From: Komagataeibacter sp. FNDCR2
Lineage (GTDB): Bacteria; Pseudomonadota; Alphaproteobacteria; Acetobacterales; Acetobacteraceae
Assembly (NCBI RefSeq): GCF_021295395.1
Contig: NZ_JAIWOU010000001.1
Coordinates: 1,487,501-1,551,500, forward strand
Direction: 5' to 3'
Length of the DNA stretch: 64,000 bases
Shown in pieces: positions 45,118 through 54,735 of the stretch. Made by a program: the position numbers and the translations under genes. Below the pieces are notes generated by a model. It was not told the DNA's origin, did not search any database, and saw nothing but the letters and a program-made list of their open reading frames with translations. Each line of letters opens with the position of its first letter. The stretch's first letter is position 1.

Positions 45118-46038
45118 ATGCGACCGAACCGTCCGCCCTTTTCCATTCCCTCGCTGCGTCGCGGCCTGCGCGTGGTGCTGGCCGCCAGCCTGCCCCTTAT
45201 GGCGCTATCGGCCTGTGACCATGCCGATAGCAGCCCGACCACCAGTTTCGCACCGCCCCGGTTCAGCAGCCAGCCGCCGCTCAACCTCAATGTCGCCTCC
45301 ATTTCCGTGGTGGACCGGGGGCAGCCGGGCGTCATACCGGGCGACCTGTCGGCCCGCGCGCCCTTCCCCCCGGACCAGTCCCTGGCCCAGATGGCGCATG
45401 ACCGGCTCATCGCGGCGGGCAGCGGCGGGCAGGCCGTGTTCACGATCGACCGCGCCTCCATCCTGCATCAGCCCGGCGGCGTGCTGGATGGGCAGTTGAA
45501 CGTGCATCTGGACGTGACCTCCACCGATGGCCGCATGACAGGCTACGCCGTGGCACAGGTCACGCGCTCCTATGACCCGAAAACACGGCACGGCAACAGC
45601 GATACACCTGAAAACCTGAACACCCTGACCGACATGATGTTGCAGGACATGAGCCAGGAACTGGAAAACCAGATCCGCAGCCATCTCGGCAACTGGCTGG
45701 TCACATCGCAGCCACCCGGCAGCGTGGCCGTGCAGCCGCTTGATGCTGGCGCGCCCGCCACCGTTACGGCGACCACACCGGCGGCCAGCCAGCCCACCAG
45801 CGGGTCCATGACCATTGGCGGCGGCCCGACGGACAGTCCGCCCACAGCCCCGGCCCAGCCAGCGCCCGCGACTCCCGCAGCCCCTGCGGCACCCAGGGAT
45901 GAAGGGCCTGACGCCATCTTCCCCACCGGCTATCCATCGGATGATGCGACCACGCCTGCCCGGCCCGTAAAACAGCAACCCCAGCTTCGTTCCCCCCCGC
46001 CGGGCAGCCTGACCCTGCCGGGCGGCACGGCAAACTGA
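45118..46038 (+). CDS. Hypothetical Pro/Ala-rich lipoprotein
   Basis: A 306-residue predicted lipoprotein: signal segment with lipobox LSAC (Cys33), then a globular region (about 55-200) with NLNVASISVVD, QMAHDRLIAAG, LDVTSTDGRMTGYA and a long helix (LTDMMLQDMSQELENQIRSHL). The last 100 residues are proline/alanine-rich and probably unstructured. I recognise the core as resembling alphaproteobacterial lipoproteins of unknown function but cannot name a family. An earlier in-frame Met does not exist. It is followed by a terminator and the convergent dsbD. Confidence 0.75.
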   Translation: MRPNRPPFSIPSLRRGLRVVLAASLPLMALSACDHADSSPTTSFAPPRFSSQPPLNLNVASISVVDRGQPGVIPGDLSARAPFPPDQSLAQMAHDRLIAAGSGGQAVFTIDRASILHQPGGVLDGQLNVHLDVTSTDGRMTGYAVAQVTRSYDPKTRHGNSDTPENLNTLTDMMLQDMSQELENQIRSHLGNWLVTSQPPGSVAVQPLDAGAPATVTATTPAASQPTSGSMTIGGGPTDSPPTAPAQPAPATPAAPAAPRDEGPDAIFPTGYPSDDATTPARPVKQQPQLRSPPPGSLTLPGGTAN

Positions 46039-46047
46039 CACCACCAG

Positions 46048-46087
46048 ACGGAGGGGAGGCACACAGGCCGCCCCCCTTCCGTTTTTT
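46048..46087 (+). terminator. Terminator after the Pro/Ala-rich lipoprotein gene
   Basis: ACGGAGGGG (46048-46056) pairs with CCCCTTCCGT (46073-46082) with one bulged base, followed by a run of six T. It reaches the last bases of the convergent dsbD gene. Confidence 0.7.
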
Positions 46088-48168
46088 CACTCCCCGCCCG
46101 TCATGCGCAGGACAATGCCGGGGGACAGGATTTCAGGCAGGATCACCTCCGCCCCATGCGCGGGATAATAGGCGTAGAACGGCACGCCATCGCGCCCATG
46201 GGCGTGCAGGAAAGCCGTGATGCCCGCATCCCGCCGGGTCCAGTCCCCTGTCATGTACACGATCCCGCGCCGCGCGAATGACTCCCGCACGGCTTGGGTG
46301 GACAGGGCCACCCGCTCATTGACCAGGCATGAGATGCACCACGCCGCCGTCATGTCCACAAACACCGGGTGCCCCTGCGCGCGCAGTTCCGCCAGCCGGG
46401 TCGCGGAAAATACCGAACTGCCATCGGCAACGCGGCCGCTACCCTGCCCCGCCAGACTGGCGGGCGGCAGCACGCCGCCACCCACAAAAGCCACCAGCAG
46501 GGCCAGAACCGCCACGGCGCGGTAAACACCCGCACGGTCTGGCCGGTCGCCGCGCATATCCGCGTTTTCCGCCATGCGCAGGAAGACGCAGCCAGTCGCG
46601 ACCAGCACCAGCCCGGCCCCCAGCAAGCCAAGGGCGTACGGTCCCCCCTCCAGTTCGCTCACCCATGCCAGCCACACGCAGGTCGCCAGCACCGGCAGGG
46701 CCAGAAGATGGCGTACCGTTTCCATCCATGCCCCGGGGCGTGGCAACCAGCCCAGCAGCCCCGGCATGGTGGCAAGCAGCAGGTACGGCGCGGCCAGCCC
46801 CAGCCCGAGGGCCGCGAAAACCAGTAGCCCCACCACTGGCGATGCCGCCAGCGCACCCGCCACCGCCGCCCCCATGAAGGGCGCGGTACACGGTGAAGCC
46901 AGCACGACCGCCAGCACGCCGGTCAGGAAATCCCCCATATGCGTGGGCAGGGCATTACCAAACCGCATGAGCCGCAGGCCCGCGCTGAACACGCCCAGCA
47001 GGTTAAGCGCCACGACGAACAGCAGCAGGCAGATGACGATGACAAAACCGGTGGACTGGAACTGGAACCCCCACCCCGCCTGCTGCCCCGCCACCCGCAG
47101 GCCGGCAATGCCTCCCCCCAGCACGACAAAGGAGCCAATCACACCGCCAGCATAGGCCCCCGCCCCGGCCAGCGCCGCCTTGCGCGCGCCGCGCGCCATA
47201 CGCTCCAGCGCCAGAACCTTCATCGCCAGAACCGGAAAGACACAGGGCATGAGGTTGAGGATGAGCCCCCCCGCAAAGGCCATGAGCAGCAGCCACCCGA
47301 CAGGCGCGGCATGGGCCGCCGCATCCGGCGCCAGCACCTGCACGTCCCCCGCCACGGGGCGCACCTGCAGGGCCCTCTCGCGCCCCGTGGCGTCACGCAG
47401 CACGACAATGCCGGGCAGGGACGCCCCGCCATGGAATTCCGGCCCGGGACGCAGCGCAAGCTGTACGATCCCGTCGCGCACCGTCAGCACCTGTGGGGCG
47501 TCGTGGTCAATCACGCCCGCCGTCTCCGGCATGAACCATGCATCGCGCACCGCGCCCGGCGTCAGTTCCGGGCCGGAAAGCTGCAGGATCCCGGCAGGGG
47601 AGATACGCGCGGCGAAGGGGGAGATCACGGGCCTGCTGGCCGCCGCCTGCGCAAAATCCGCCGCCTGCGCCGAAGGTTTCGGGTCGCCACGGGGCAGGGT
47701 CAGGCTGAAGGTGCCCTGTTCGGGCACGCAGATATCGGCACAGACCAGCCACTCCGCCACGGCATGCAGGTCCATCGCCCCCGGCTGCGGCCCGGCCACG
47801 GGTACAAGCGTGACCGGCAGCAGCACATCGCCGGTATAGGCATAGGATGTGAGCGGTCCATCATGCAGCACGCGCGGGGTTGGCCATTCGATCGTGCTGG
47901 CCTGCCCGCTGCCCCCGCCCTGCGCGTTTACCGCCACGGTGGGGGCGGCCCCGGCATCGCCGGGATTGAGCCAGTAGGTGTGCCAGCCGGGCGCAAGATG
48001 CAGGCGCAGCCCCACATGCAGCGCGCGACCGGGCATGAAGGTGTCATCCTCCGTTACCAGCGTGGCGGTGGCGCGGGTGGTGGTGACGGGATCGCTCTGC
48101 GCCGCGCGGGCGGCGGGCATGGCCGCCACCAGCAGGCACAGGATCGATACAAGCCGCAGAAAGGGCAC
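46087..48168 (-). CDS. dsbD: DsbD/ScsB-type thiol:disulfide interchange protein
   Basis: Moves electrons from cytoplasmic thioredoxin to periplasmic proteins. The 693-residue protein has a signal peptide, a periplasmic N-terminal domain with the cysteine pair WLVCADIC, eight hydrophobic helices with the paired cysteines in NLMPCVFPVLAMKVL and ASPCTAPFMGA, and a C-terminal thioredoxin-like domain with WCISC. The long N-terminal domain with WHTYWLNPGDAG is of ScsB rather than E. coli DsbD type. A GTG at 48168, preceded by GGTGGAG at proper spacing and starting the signal peptide, is the best start. It is divergent from hrpB. Confidence 0.88.
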   Translation of the reverse strand: MPFLRLVSILCLLVAAMPAARAAQSDPVTTTRATATLVTEDDTFMPGRALHVGLRLHLAPGWHTYWLNPGDAGAAPTVAVNAQGGGSGQASTIEWPTPRVLHDGPLTSYAYTGDVLLPVTLVPVAGPQPGAMDLHAVAEWLVCADICVPEQGTFSLTLPRGDPKPSAQAADFAQAAASRPVISPFAARISPAGILQLSGPELTPGAVRDAWFMPETAGVIDHDAPQVLTVRDGIVQLALRPGPEFHGGASLPGIVVLRDATGRERALQVRPVAGDVQVLAPDAAAHAAPVGWLLLMAFAGGLILNLMPCVFPVLAMKVLALERMARGARKAALAGAGAYAGGVIGSFVVLGGGIAGLRVAGQQAGWGFQFQSTGFVIVICLLLFVVALNLLGVFSAGLRLMRFGNALPTHMGDFLTGVLAVVLASPCTAPFMGAAVAGALAASPVVGLLVFAALGLGLAAPYLLLATMPGLLGWLPRPGAWMETVRHLLALPVLATCVWLAWVSELEGGPYALGLLGAGLVLVATGCVFLRMAENADMRGDRPDRAGVYRAVAVLALLVAFVGGGVLPPASLAGQGSGRVADGSSVFSATRLAELRAQGHPVFVDMTAAWCISCLVNERVALSTQAVRESFARRGIVYMTGDWTRRDAGITAFLHAHGRDGVPFYAYYPAHGAEVILPEILSPGIVLRMTGGE

Positions 48169-48263
48169 GGACAGCACTCCACCAGACGGATAAGGAAAAA
48201 ACGCACCCGTGCCGCATGCCAAGGATTGCCCCCCTGCCGCGCCGGACGCCATAAGATCAGGAT

Positions 48264-50819
48264 ATGTCTTTCGATCCCACCTTGCAAAACCGGCTTGCCG
48301 CACTCCTGTCCCAAAGCGCGGAGGCGCTGCCGGTTGCGGCTGCCCTTCCCGCGCTACAGGCCGCGCTTGAGCGCACATCCAACGCCGTTCTGGTCGCCCC
48401 GCCGGGCGCGGGCAAGACCACGCTGGTACCGCTGGCGCTGCTGGACGCCCCATGGCGGGGCGACGGGCGGATCGTGATGCTGGAGCCACGCAGGCTGGCC
48501 ACCCGGGCGGCGGCGCAGCGCATGGCGGAACTGGTGGGCGAACAGCCCGGCGGGCTGGTGGGCTACCGCACCCGGCTGGATGGCGCGACATCGGAGCGGA
48601 CCCGCATCGAGGTCATTACCGAGGGCCTGCTGGTGCGCCGCCTGCTGTCCGACCCCATGCTGGACGGGGTGGCCTGCGTCATTTTTGATGAAATCCATGA
48701 GCGTTCCGTCGATGCGGACGCCGCGCTGGCCTTCTGCCTTGACCTGCAACGCAGCCTGCGGCCCGAGCTGAGGCTCGTGGCCATGTCCGCCACCATGGAC
48801 GGGGCGGCGCTGTCACGCCACATGGCGGCGGAACTGGTGGAAAGCGCGGGCCGGATGTTCCCCGTTGAAATCCGCCATGCGAAGCGCGACCTCGTTCACC
48901 GCCGCGACCTGCCCGACGCCATGGCCGCCGCGATCCGCGCCGCCGTGGGCGGGGATGCGGGCGATGTCCTGGCCTTCCTGCCCGGCGTGGCCGAAATCCA
49001 GCGCACACGGACGGCGCTGGCGGGAATTGATGCCGATGTCCTGCCGCTTTATGGCGAACTGCCCCCGGCGGAGCAGGATCTGGCGCTGACGCCCCACCCG
49101 GCAGGCCGCAGGCGGGTCATCCTGTCCACCTCCATTGCCGAGACATCGCTGACCGTTCCGGGCGTGCGCATCGTGGTCGATGGCGGGTTCCGCCGCGTGC
49201 CGCGACTGGACCCCGGTACGGGGCTGACACGGCTTGAAACGGTGCGCATTTCCCGTGCCGCGGCGGCCCAGCGCGCCGGGCGCGCGGGCCGCGTGGCCCC
49301 CGGCATCGCCATACGCCTGTGGACGGAAATGACCACCCGCGCCATGCCGCCGCATGACCGCCCGGAAATGATGGAAGCCGAACTGACCGGCCTGCGGCTC
49401 GACACCGCCGCGTGGCAGGAGACGATGGGAACGGAACCTGCCGACCTCCCCTTCCCCGACGCCCCGCCCAATGGTGCGTTCGAAGCCGGGCGCAGCCTGC
49501 TTCAGGCCCTTGGCGCGCTGGATGAGGACGCCCGCATCACCCCCGGGGGCACGCGCATGGCGGCCCTTGGCGCGCATCCCCGCCTTGCCGCCATGATGCT
49601 GGCCGCCCGCACGCCCCCCGAGCGCGCGCTGGCCGCCGACCTTGCCGCCATGCTGGAGGAACGCGACCCCCTGCGCCCGCGCCGCGTCGGGACGGGACGG
49701 GGCGCGCCCCCACCCGCGCCGGTGGATATCCGCCTGCGCCTTGACCTGCTGGCGGGCGCGGACCACCCGGATGCCGACCGCGCGGCGTTATCGCGTATCC
49801 GCCATGCGGCGCGGCAGTATCGCAGGCGGCTGGGGCTGGCGCGGGACATCATGGCCGAAGGCGACTGCGCCGCGCTGATCGCCGCCGCCTTTCCCGACAG
49901 GATCGCGCAGGCGCGCGGCGAGGCCGGGTCCTTCCGCCTTGCGGGCGGCGGCAGCGCGCGCCTGTCCAAAACCGATGACATGGCGAAATGCGGCCTGCTG
50001 GCTGTCGCGGGCCTGCATGTGCGCAAGGCCGCCGAAATCTGCCTGGCCGCCCCGCTGGACCGTGACGCCCTGCCCGACAGCGTTCTTGCGCGCGCGAAGG
50101 AACAGGTGGAGACCACGCTCGACCCCACGACCGGCAACGTGCTGGCGCGCCGCAGGCTGCGGCTGGGCAATCTGGTGCTGCGCGACCGCACGGTCAGCGC
50201 CAGCGCGGATGAGGTCTCGGCCCTGCTCTGCGCGCAGGCGGCGCAGAACCTTGCCGCGACCTTCACCTGGGGGGATGCCTGCCGCCAGCTTCAGGCGCGC
50301 GTGGAACTGGCCCGCGCCCGGCTGGACCGCCCGGACCTGCCCGACCTGTCCGATACGGCACTTGCCGACACCACGCAGGCATGGCTCGCCCCCTGGCTTG
50401 CGGGGGTGAACCGGCTGTCCGTGCTGGCGGAAATGGACCTGCTGGCCATGCTGCGCGCCACCATGGACCATGCGACGCTGAAATGGCTGGACCGGATGCT
50501 GCCCACCCATCTCGACCTGCCGGGGGGGCGGGCGGCGGTGGATTACCTGCAACCCGTTCCGGTCGCGGCCGCGCGCGCCCAGACCTTCTACGGCGTGACC
50601 CAGACACCCCGGCTGGCCGATGGCCGGGTGGAGCTGCGCATCGCCCTGCTTTCCCCCGCGGGCAGGCCGCAGGCGATCACCGCCGACCTGACCGGGTTCT
50701 GGGCCGGGTCATGGGCGGACATGCGGCGCGACATGCGCGGGCGCTACCCCCGGCATGACTGGCCCGAAAACCCGGCGACAGCCAGTCCGCCGCCCCCACG
50801 GCAGCGACGCGGGCCATAA
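48264..50819 (+). CDS. hrpB: ATP-dependent helicase HrpB
   Basis: DEAH-type superfamily 2 helicase of 851 residues. Walker A APPGAGKTT is near residue 46, the DExH box is FDEIHERS near 139, motif III is MSATMDG, and motif VI AAAQRAGRAGRVAPG near 333. The helicase-associated domains and a C-terminal HrpB-specific block (PYxG-like region with YPRHDWPENPA) follow. The cellular role is poorly defined. It precedes the HtrA-type protease gene by 63 bases. Confidence 0.93.
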   Translation: MSFDPTLQNRLAALLSQSAEALPVAAALPALQAALERTSNAVLVAPPGAGKTTLVPLALLDAPWRGDGRIVMLEPRRLATRAAAQRMAELVGEQPGGLVGYRTRLDGATSERTRIEVITEGLLVRRLLSDPMLDGVACVIFDEIHERSVDADAALAFCLDLQRSLRPELRLVAMSATMDGAALSRHMAAELVESAGRMFPVEIRHAKRDLVHRRDLPDAMAAAIRAAVGGDAGDVLAFLPGVAEIQRTRTALAGIDADVLPLYGELPPAEQDLALTPHPAGRRRVILSTSIAETSLTVPGVRIVVDGGFRRVPRLDPGTGLTRLETVRISRAAAAQRAGRAGRVAPGIAIRLWTEMTTRAMPPHDRPEMMEAELTGLRLDTAAWQETMGTEPADLPFPDAPPNGAFEAGRSLLQALGALDEDARITPGGTRMAALGAHPRLAAMMLAARTPPERALAADLAAMLEERDPLRPRRVGTGRGAPPPAPVDIRLRLDLLAGADHPDADRAALSRIRHAARQYRRRLGLARDIMAEGDCAALIAAAFPDRIAQARGEAGSFRLAGGGSARLSKTDDMAKCGLLAVAGLHVRKAAEICLAAPLDRDALPDSVLARAKEQVETTLDPTTGNVLARRRLRLGNLVLRDRTVSASADEVSALLCAQAAQNLAATFTWGDACRQLQARVELARARLDRPDLPDLSDTALADTTQAWLAPWLAGVNRLSVLAEMDLLAMLRATMDHATLKWLDRMLPTHLDLPGGRAAVDYLQPVPVAAARAQTFYGVTQTPRLADGRVELRIALLSPAGRPQAITADLTGFWAGSWADMRRDMRGRYPRHDWPENPATASPPPPRQRRGP

Positions 50820-50882
50820 AACCCCATGCGTTCACATCCAAGATGGTATGCAGACATGGCATTGCCACTTTTTTAAGATAAC

Positions 50883-52082
50883 ATGGCCACCATGAACGCC
50901 TGTCCCAGCCGCCATACATGGATACCGACCGCCATGCGTCGCCCGGCCTCGCGCCTGTTACCCGTACTCCTGCTGGGCATGCCTGGACTGACCATGGCGG
51001 TCGCCACGGCCTGGGCGCAGGACGCGAGCATACCCGCTCCACCGCCCAACCCGTCGCTTTTCGCCGCCCCCGTGGCGCCCGTGGTCTCGTCCGGTCCGCT
51101 GACCTTCGCGCCGCTGGTGCGGCAGGTGGGGCCTGCGGTGGTGAATATCGCCGTCTCCCAGTCCTCACAGGACAACCGGCAGGCGAACGGCCACCAGCCC
51201 CTGCCCCCCAGCGTGAAGGGCACCCCGTTCGAACATAAGTTCCGTGAGCGCATGCGCGCCCATGGCGAGGAAATGCTGGGCGCGGGCTCCGGTTTCCTGA
51301 TCGACCCGGGCGGCGTGATCGTGACCAACGCGCATGTGGTGGGCGGGGCGGACCAGATTACCGTATCGCTGGCCGATGGCACGGAGTTTCCCGCCCGGCT
51401 GGTCGGCAGTGACGACCTGACGGATATCGCGGTCATCCAGATCCACGCGCCCCATCCCATGCCCTTCGTGCCGTGGGGCGACAGCAGGCTGGTCAATATC
51501 GGTGACTGGATCATGGCGGCGGGCAACCCGTTCGGTCTGGGCTCCTCGGTCACGGCGGGCATCGTCTCCGCGCGGGGGCGCGATATCGGCACCGGCCCGT
51601 TCGATGACTTTTTCCAGATCGACGCGCCCATCAACCCCGGCAATTCCGGCGGGCCGTCGTTCAACCTGGGGGGGCAGGTGGTGGCGGTGAACACGGCCAT
51701 CGTCTCACCAACCGGGGGGTCGGTCGGGATCGGGTTCGGCCTGCCGTCCGAAATCGTGGCCCCGATCGTGGAGGAATTGCGCCGCAAGGGCCGCATCGAC
51801 CGGGGCTGGCTGGGCGTGACCCTGGCGGACGGGCCGGGACATGGCGGCGTGCAGATCGTGGGAATCGACCGTGACGGCCCGGCCATGAAGGCGCACCTGC
51901 ATATCGGTGATGTCATTACCGCCGTAAATGACGAACCGATTGACACTTCGCGCATGCTGATCCGTTCAATAGCGGCGAAGCAGCCGGAATCGACCGTGGT
52001 GCTGCATATTCACCGCCACCGTGAGATACTCAGCCTAAATGCCTGCGTGGGCCACCGCCCCGACGAGGACATGGAAGACTGA
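50883..52082 (+). CDS. HtrA/Deg-family periplasmic serine protease, one PDZ domain
   Basis: A 399-residue trypsin-like protease. A signal sequence (hydrophobic LLPVLLLGMPGLTMAVATAWA, cut after AWAQ region) targets the periplasm. The catalytic triad is His151 (TNAHVV), Asp181 (LTDIAV) and Ser255 (GNSGGP). One PDZ domain (about 300-390) follows, so it is closer to DegS/HtrA-like proteins than to two-PDZ DegP. A later start at ATG 50934 would leave the signal intact. Downstream genes at 30-base spacing encode a two-component system, suggesting stress control of envelope proteolysis. Confidence 0.9.
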   Translation: MATMNACPSRHTWIPTAMRRPASRLLPVLLLGMPGLTMAVATAWAQDASIPAPPPNPSLFAAPVAPVVSSGPLTFAPLVRQVGPAVVNIAVSQSSQDNRQANGHQPLPPSVKGTPFEHKFRERMRAHGEEMLGAGSGFLIDPGGVIVTNAHVVGGADQITVSLADGTEFPARLVGSDDLTDIAVIQIHAPHPMPFVPWGDSRLVNIGDWIMAAGNPFGLGSSVTAGIVSARGRDIGTGPFDDFFQIDAPINPGNSGGPSFNLGGQVVAVNTAIVSPTGGSVGIGFGLPSEIVAPIVEELRRKGRIDRGWLGVTLADGPGHGGVQIVGIDRDGPAMKAHLHIGDVITAVNDEPIDTSRMLIRSIAAKQPESTVVLHIHRHREILSLNACVGHRPDEDMED

Positions 52083-52112
52083 CCGACCCCGCCAGAAACG
52101 ACGTGAGGCAAC

Positions 52113-52793
52113 GTGCATATTCTTGTAGTCGAAGACGACCCCACCGTCCGCAACTTCGTGGCCAAGGGCCTGAAGGAAGCGGGACACCTGGTCGAACTGA
52201 CCGATAACGGCAAGGACGGCCTGTTCATGGCCGTGAGCGAGAAGTTCGACCTGATCATACTCGACCGCATGCTGCCGGGGGGTATCGATGGCGTGCGCCT
52301 GCTCGAGACCATCCGCGCGCAGAACAATGCCACCCCGGTGCTGCTGCTTTCGGCGCTGGCGGATGTGGATGACCGGGTGCAGGGCCTCAAGGCCGGGGGG
52401 GATGATTACGTCACCAAGCCCTTCGCCTTCAGTGAGTTGCTGGCGCGGGTGGAAGCCCTGGGCCGCCGAGGCCGGACCGAGGCGGCGCCGCAGACCAAGC
52501 TGGAACTGGCCGACCTGGAGATTGACCTGCTCTCGCGCACGGTGCGCCGCGCGGGACGCAAGATCGACCTCCAGCCACGGGAATTCCGCCTGCTGGAATA
52601 CCTGACCCGCCACGCGGGGCAGGTCGTGACCCGCACCATGCTGCTGGAAGGCGTGTGGGACTACCATTTCGACCCGCAGACCAACGTGATCGACGTGCAT
52701 GTCTCGCGCCTGCGCCAGAAGGTGGACAAGCCGTTCGACACGCCGCTCATCCACACTATCCGCAATGCCGGGTACATGCTGCGTGCCGAATAG
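52113..52793 (+). CDS. OmpR-family response regulator
   Basis: A 226-residue regulator: receiver domain with acidic pocket EDD (7-9), phospho-acceptor Asp51 (LILD within DLIILDRMLP) and Lys102 (TKPFAF), then a winged-helix DNA-binding domain (about 130-226, ending IHTIRNAGYML). Translation starts at GTG 52113 with GAGG 6 bases upstream. It lies between the HtrA-type protease and its cognate histidine kinase, each 30 bases away, so the pair should act on envelope genes. Confidence 0.94.
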   Translation: MHILVVEDDPTVRNFVAKGLKEAGHLVELTDNGKDGLFMAVSEKFDLIILDRMLPGGIDGVRLLETIRAQNNATPVLLLSALADVDDRVQGLKAGGDDYVTKPFAFSELLARVEALGRRGRTEAAPQTKLELADLEIDLLSRTVRRAGRKIDLQPREFRLLEYLTRHAGQVVTRTMLLEGVWDYHFDPQTNVIDVHVSRLRQKVDKPFDTPLIHTIRNAGYMLRAE

Positions 52794-52823
52794 GCCGCGC
52801 GGGGCCTGCCGGTCGCGAACGCG

Positions 52824-54401
52824 ATGGTGAGCGATTTCGCCCCCCCCACCCCCCGCCGTTCGCGCTGGCGGGCATGGCGGTCGGCCAGCCTGCGTTTCTC
52901 GCTGGCTTACGGCATGCTGTTCGCCCTGTCCTCGGTCCTGTTCATGTCGTTCATGTGGTGGGGCACGATCGGCTTTCTGGACCGTCAGGTCGAAACCGCC
53001 ATCAACGCCGATGCCCGCGCCCTGGCCGAACGCTGGGTCATGGGCGGGCTGCCCACGCTGGCGCTCACGATCGAGGACCGGCTGGAACAGAACCTCGATG
53101 ACGATGCGATCTACCTCGTCGTCGATCCGCAGGGGAATTACCTGACCGGCAATGTCTCCGCATGGCCCGGGCGCGTGCAGTACACCGACCGGTGGTACAC
53201 CCTGCCCGATACGCGCGCGGGCCTGCGCGGCATGGCGGAACTGCATGGCTACCGCCTGCCCGGCACCGCGCAGACCCATACGGCGGGCCAGCTTGACAGC
53301 GGCTACCGCCTGCTCGTCGGCCGCGATGTCCGCTCACGCGGGGTGCTGCGCCACCTGCTGACCGACTCGCTGCTCTGGGCGTGGGTCATGGTCTCGCTGC
53401 TGGCGGTGAGCGGGGCGGTGCTGGTGCATGGCATCTTCCGCCGCATGGTCAAGACGGTCGCGCGCACCACCTCCGCCATCGCGCATGGCGACCTGAGCCG
53501 GCGCATGCCGCTGGTGGGCAATGGCGACGAGATGGACCAGGTGGCCGAAGCCATCAACGAGATGCTGGACCGCATCGTACGCCTGATGGACGGGGTGCGG
53601 CAGGTCTCCAATTCCATTGCCCATGACCTGCGCACCCCCATCGCGCGGGCGCGCACGCAGCTTGAGGACGCGGCCCTTCACGCCACCACGGCGGATGAAC
53701 TGCGCGGCGCGATCGAGCGCGCGGTCGGTAATCTGGATAACGTGACAGCCGTGTTCGAGGCCCTGCTGCGCATCGCCCAGATCGAGGCGGGCGCGCGTCG
53801 CTCCGCGTTCATGACATTCGACCTCGTGCCGGTCCTGCGCGATGTAGCCGACCTGTACGAAGCCGTGGCGGATGAGCATGACATCGCCCTTGCGCTCGAC
53901 CTGCCCGCGCACCTGTCCTTTTATGGTGATCGCTCACTGGTGCAGCAGGCGGTCGCCAACATGCTCGACAACGCCATAAAGTTCTCGCCACCCGGTGGCA
54001 CGGTCCACCTGCGCGCGCAGATACGCGAACTTTCCCCCGGCCGCACAAGCGGGCCAACGGGCGAAGGGATGCTGGACCTGTCGGTCAGCGACGAGGGAAT
54101 CGGCATGAGCGAAGCCGACATGGCGCGGGCGACGGAACGCTTCTTCCGCGCCGAAAAGGCCCGCCATACGCCCGGCGCCGGGCTGGGTCTGGCCATGGTG
54201 CGCGCCATCGTGCAACTGCATGGGGGGCGGATGCATCTGTCCGCCCACAACCCCGGGCTCACGGTTTCCATATCCCTGCCCGTAGCGGCGTGCGCGCTGG
54301 CGGCGGGGGAAGATGATTTTCCATCCGGCCAGCACATATCTGGCATGACGCAAACGTCACCTTTCTCCCATCAGCACGACATGAACAGTAGCGTAGAGTA
54401 A
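52824..54401 (+). CDS. Membrane sensor histidine kinase
   Basis: A 525-residue kinase with two membrane helices (about 26-50 and 182-203) enclosing a periplasmic sensor domain of about 130 residues, a HAMP linker (to about 255), the dimerisation helix with phospho-accepting His267 in NSIAHDLRTPIAR, and the ATPase domain with N-box NMLDNAIKFS, G1 DEGIGM and G2 GAGLGLAMV. The sensor domain belongs to no family I can name. Its partner is the preceding regulator. The C-terminal 30 residues are polar and non-conserved in appearance; the stop is only 4 bases before the next gene. Confidence 0.93.
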   Translation: MVSDFAPPTPRRSRWRAWRSASLRFSLAYGMLFALSSVLFMSFMWWGTIGFLDRQVETAINADARALAERWVMGGLPTLALTIEDRLEQNLDDDAIYLVVDPQGNYLTGNVSAWPGRVQYTDRWYTLPDTRAGLRGMAELHGYRLPGTAQTHTAGQLDSGYRLLVGRDVRSRGVLRHLLTDSLLWAWVMVSLLAVSGAVLVHGIFRRMVKTVARTTSAIAHGDLSRRMPLVGNGDEMDQVAEAINEMLDRIVRLMDGVRQVSNSIAHDLRTPIARARTQLEDAALHATTADELRGAIERAVGNLDNVTAVFEALLRIAQIEAGARRSAFMTFDLVPVLRDVADLYEAVADEHDIALALDLPAHLSFYGDRSLVQQAVANMLDNAIKFSPPGGTVHLRAQIRELSPGRTSGPTGEGMLDLSVSDEGIGMSEADMARATERFFRAEKARHTPGAGLGLAMVRAIVQLHGGRMHLSAHNPGLTVSISLPVAACALAAGEDDFPSGQHISGMTQTSPFSHQHDMNSSVE

Positions 54402-54405
54402 CGCC

Positions 54406-54735
54406 ATGAACATGCACTCCGCCGTGACGCCAGCCATCGTCGTGATGGGCTTCTGCCTGTGCGGGGCCTCACCCGTTCCGGTGGAACCAGGGGACATGGC
54501 CCGCGTGATGGCCGCACGGGACGGAGCGGACAAGCCTGTCATCATCACCAGCGACACGCGGGCCTACTGTAACCGGCTCCTGAACATTATCGACGCGTAT
54601 GGGCCTGCCCTGCCGCAGGATGTGGACAGCCTGCGCATGCAGGGCGAAGGCATGTGCCGGGAGGGACGCATCCGCTCGGGAATCGTCCGGCTCCGCCGCG
54701 CGCTGGTCGAATTGAAGGAAACGACACATTCATGA
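54406..54735 (+). CDS. Small exported hypothetical protein in the two-component operon
   Basis: I do not recognise this 109-residue protein. Residues 1-24 look like a signal sequence with a CLCGAS segment. The mature part has two cysteines 33 residues apart or so (AYCNRL, GMCREG) and ends in a predicted helix with RSGIVRLRRALVELKE. It could be a small helical periplasmic protein. It starts 4 bases after the kinase stop and its stop overlaps the start of the SIMPL gene (ATGA), so it is translationally coupled to both. Confidence 0.78.
   Translation: MNMHSAVTPAIVVMGFCLCGASPVPVEPGDMARVMAARDGADKPVIITSDTRAYCNRLLNIIDAYGPALPQDVDSLRMQGEGMCREGRIRSGIVRLRRALVELKETTHS

Noticed and set aside
48169-48591. 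N-terminal extension of dsbD by about 140 codons
   Set aside because: It would run into hrpB on the other strand and is Pro/Arg/Ala-rich; the signal peptide starts at GTG 48168 with a good ribosome-binding site.
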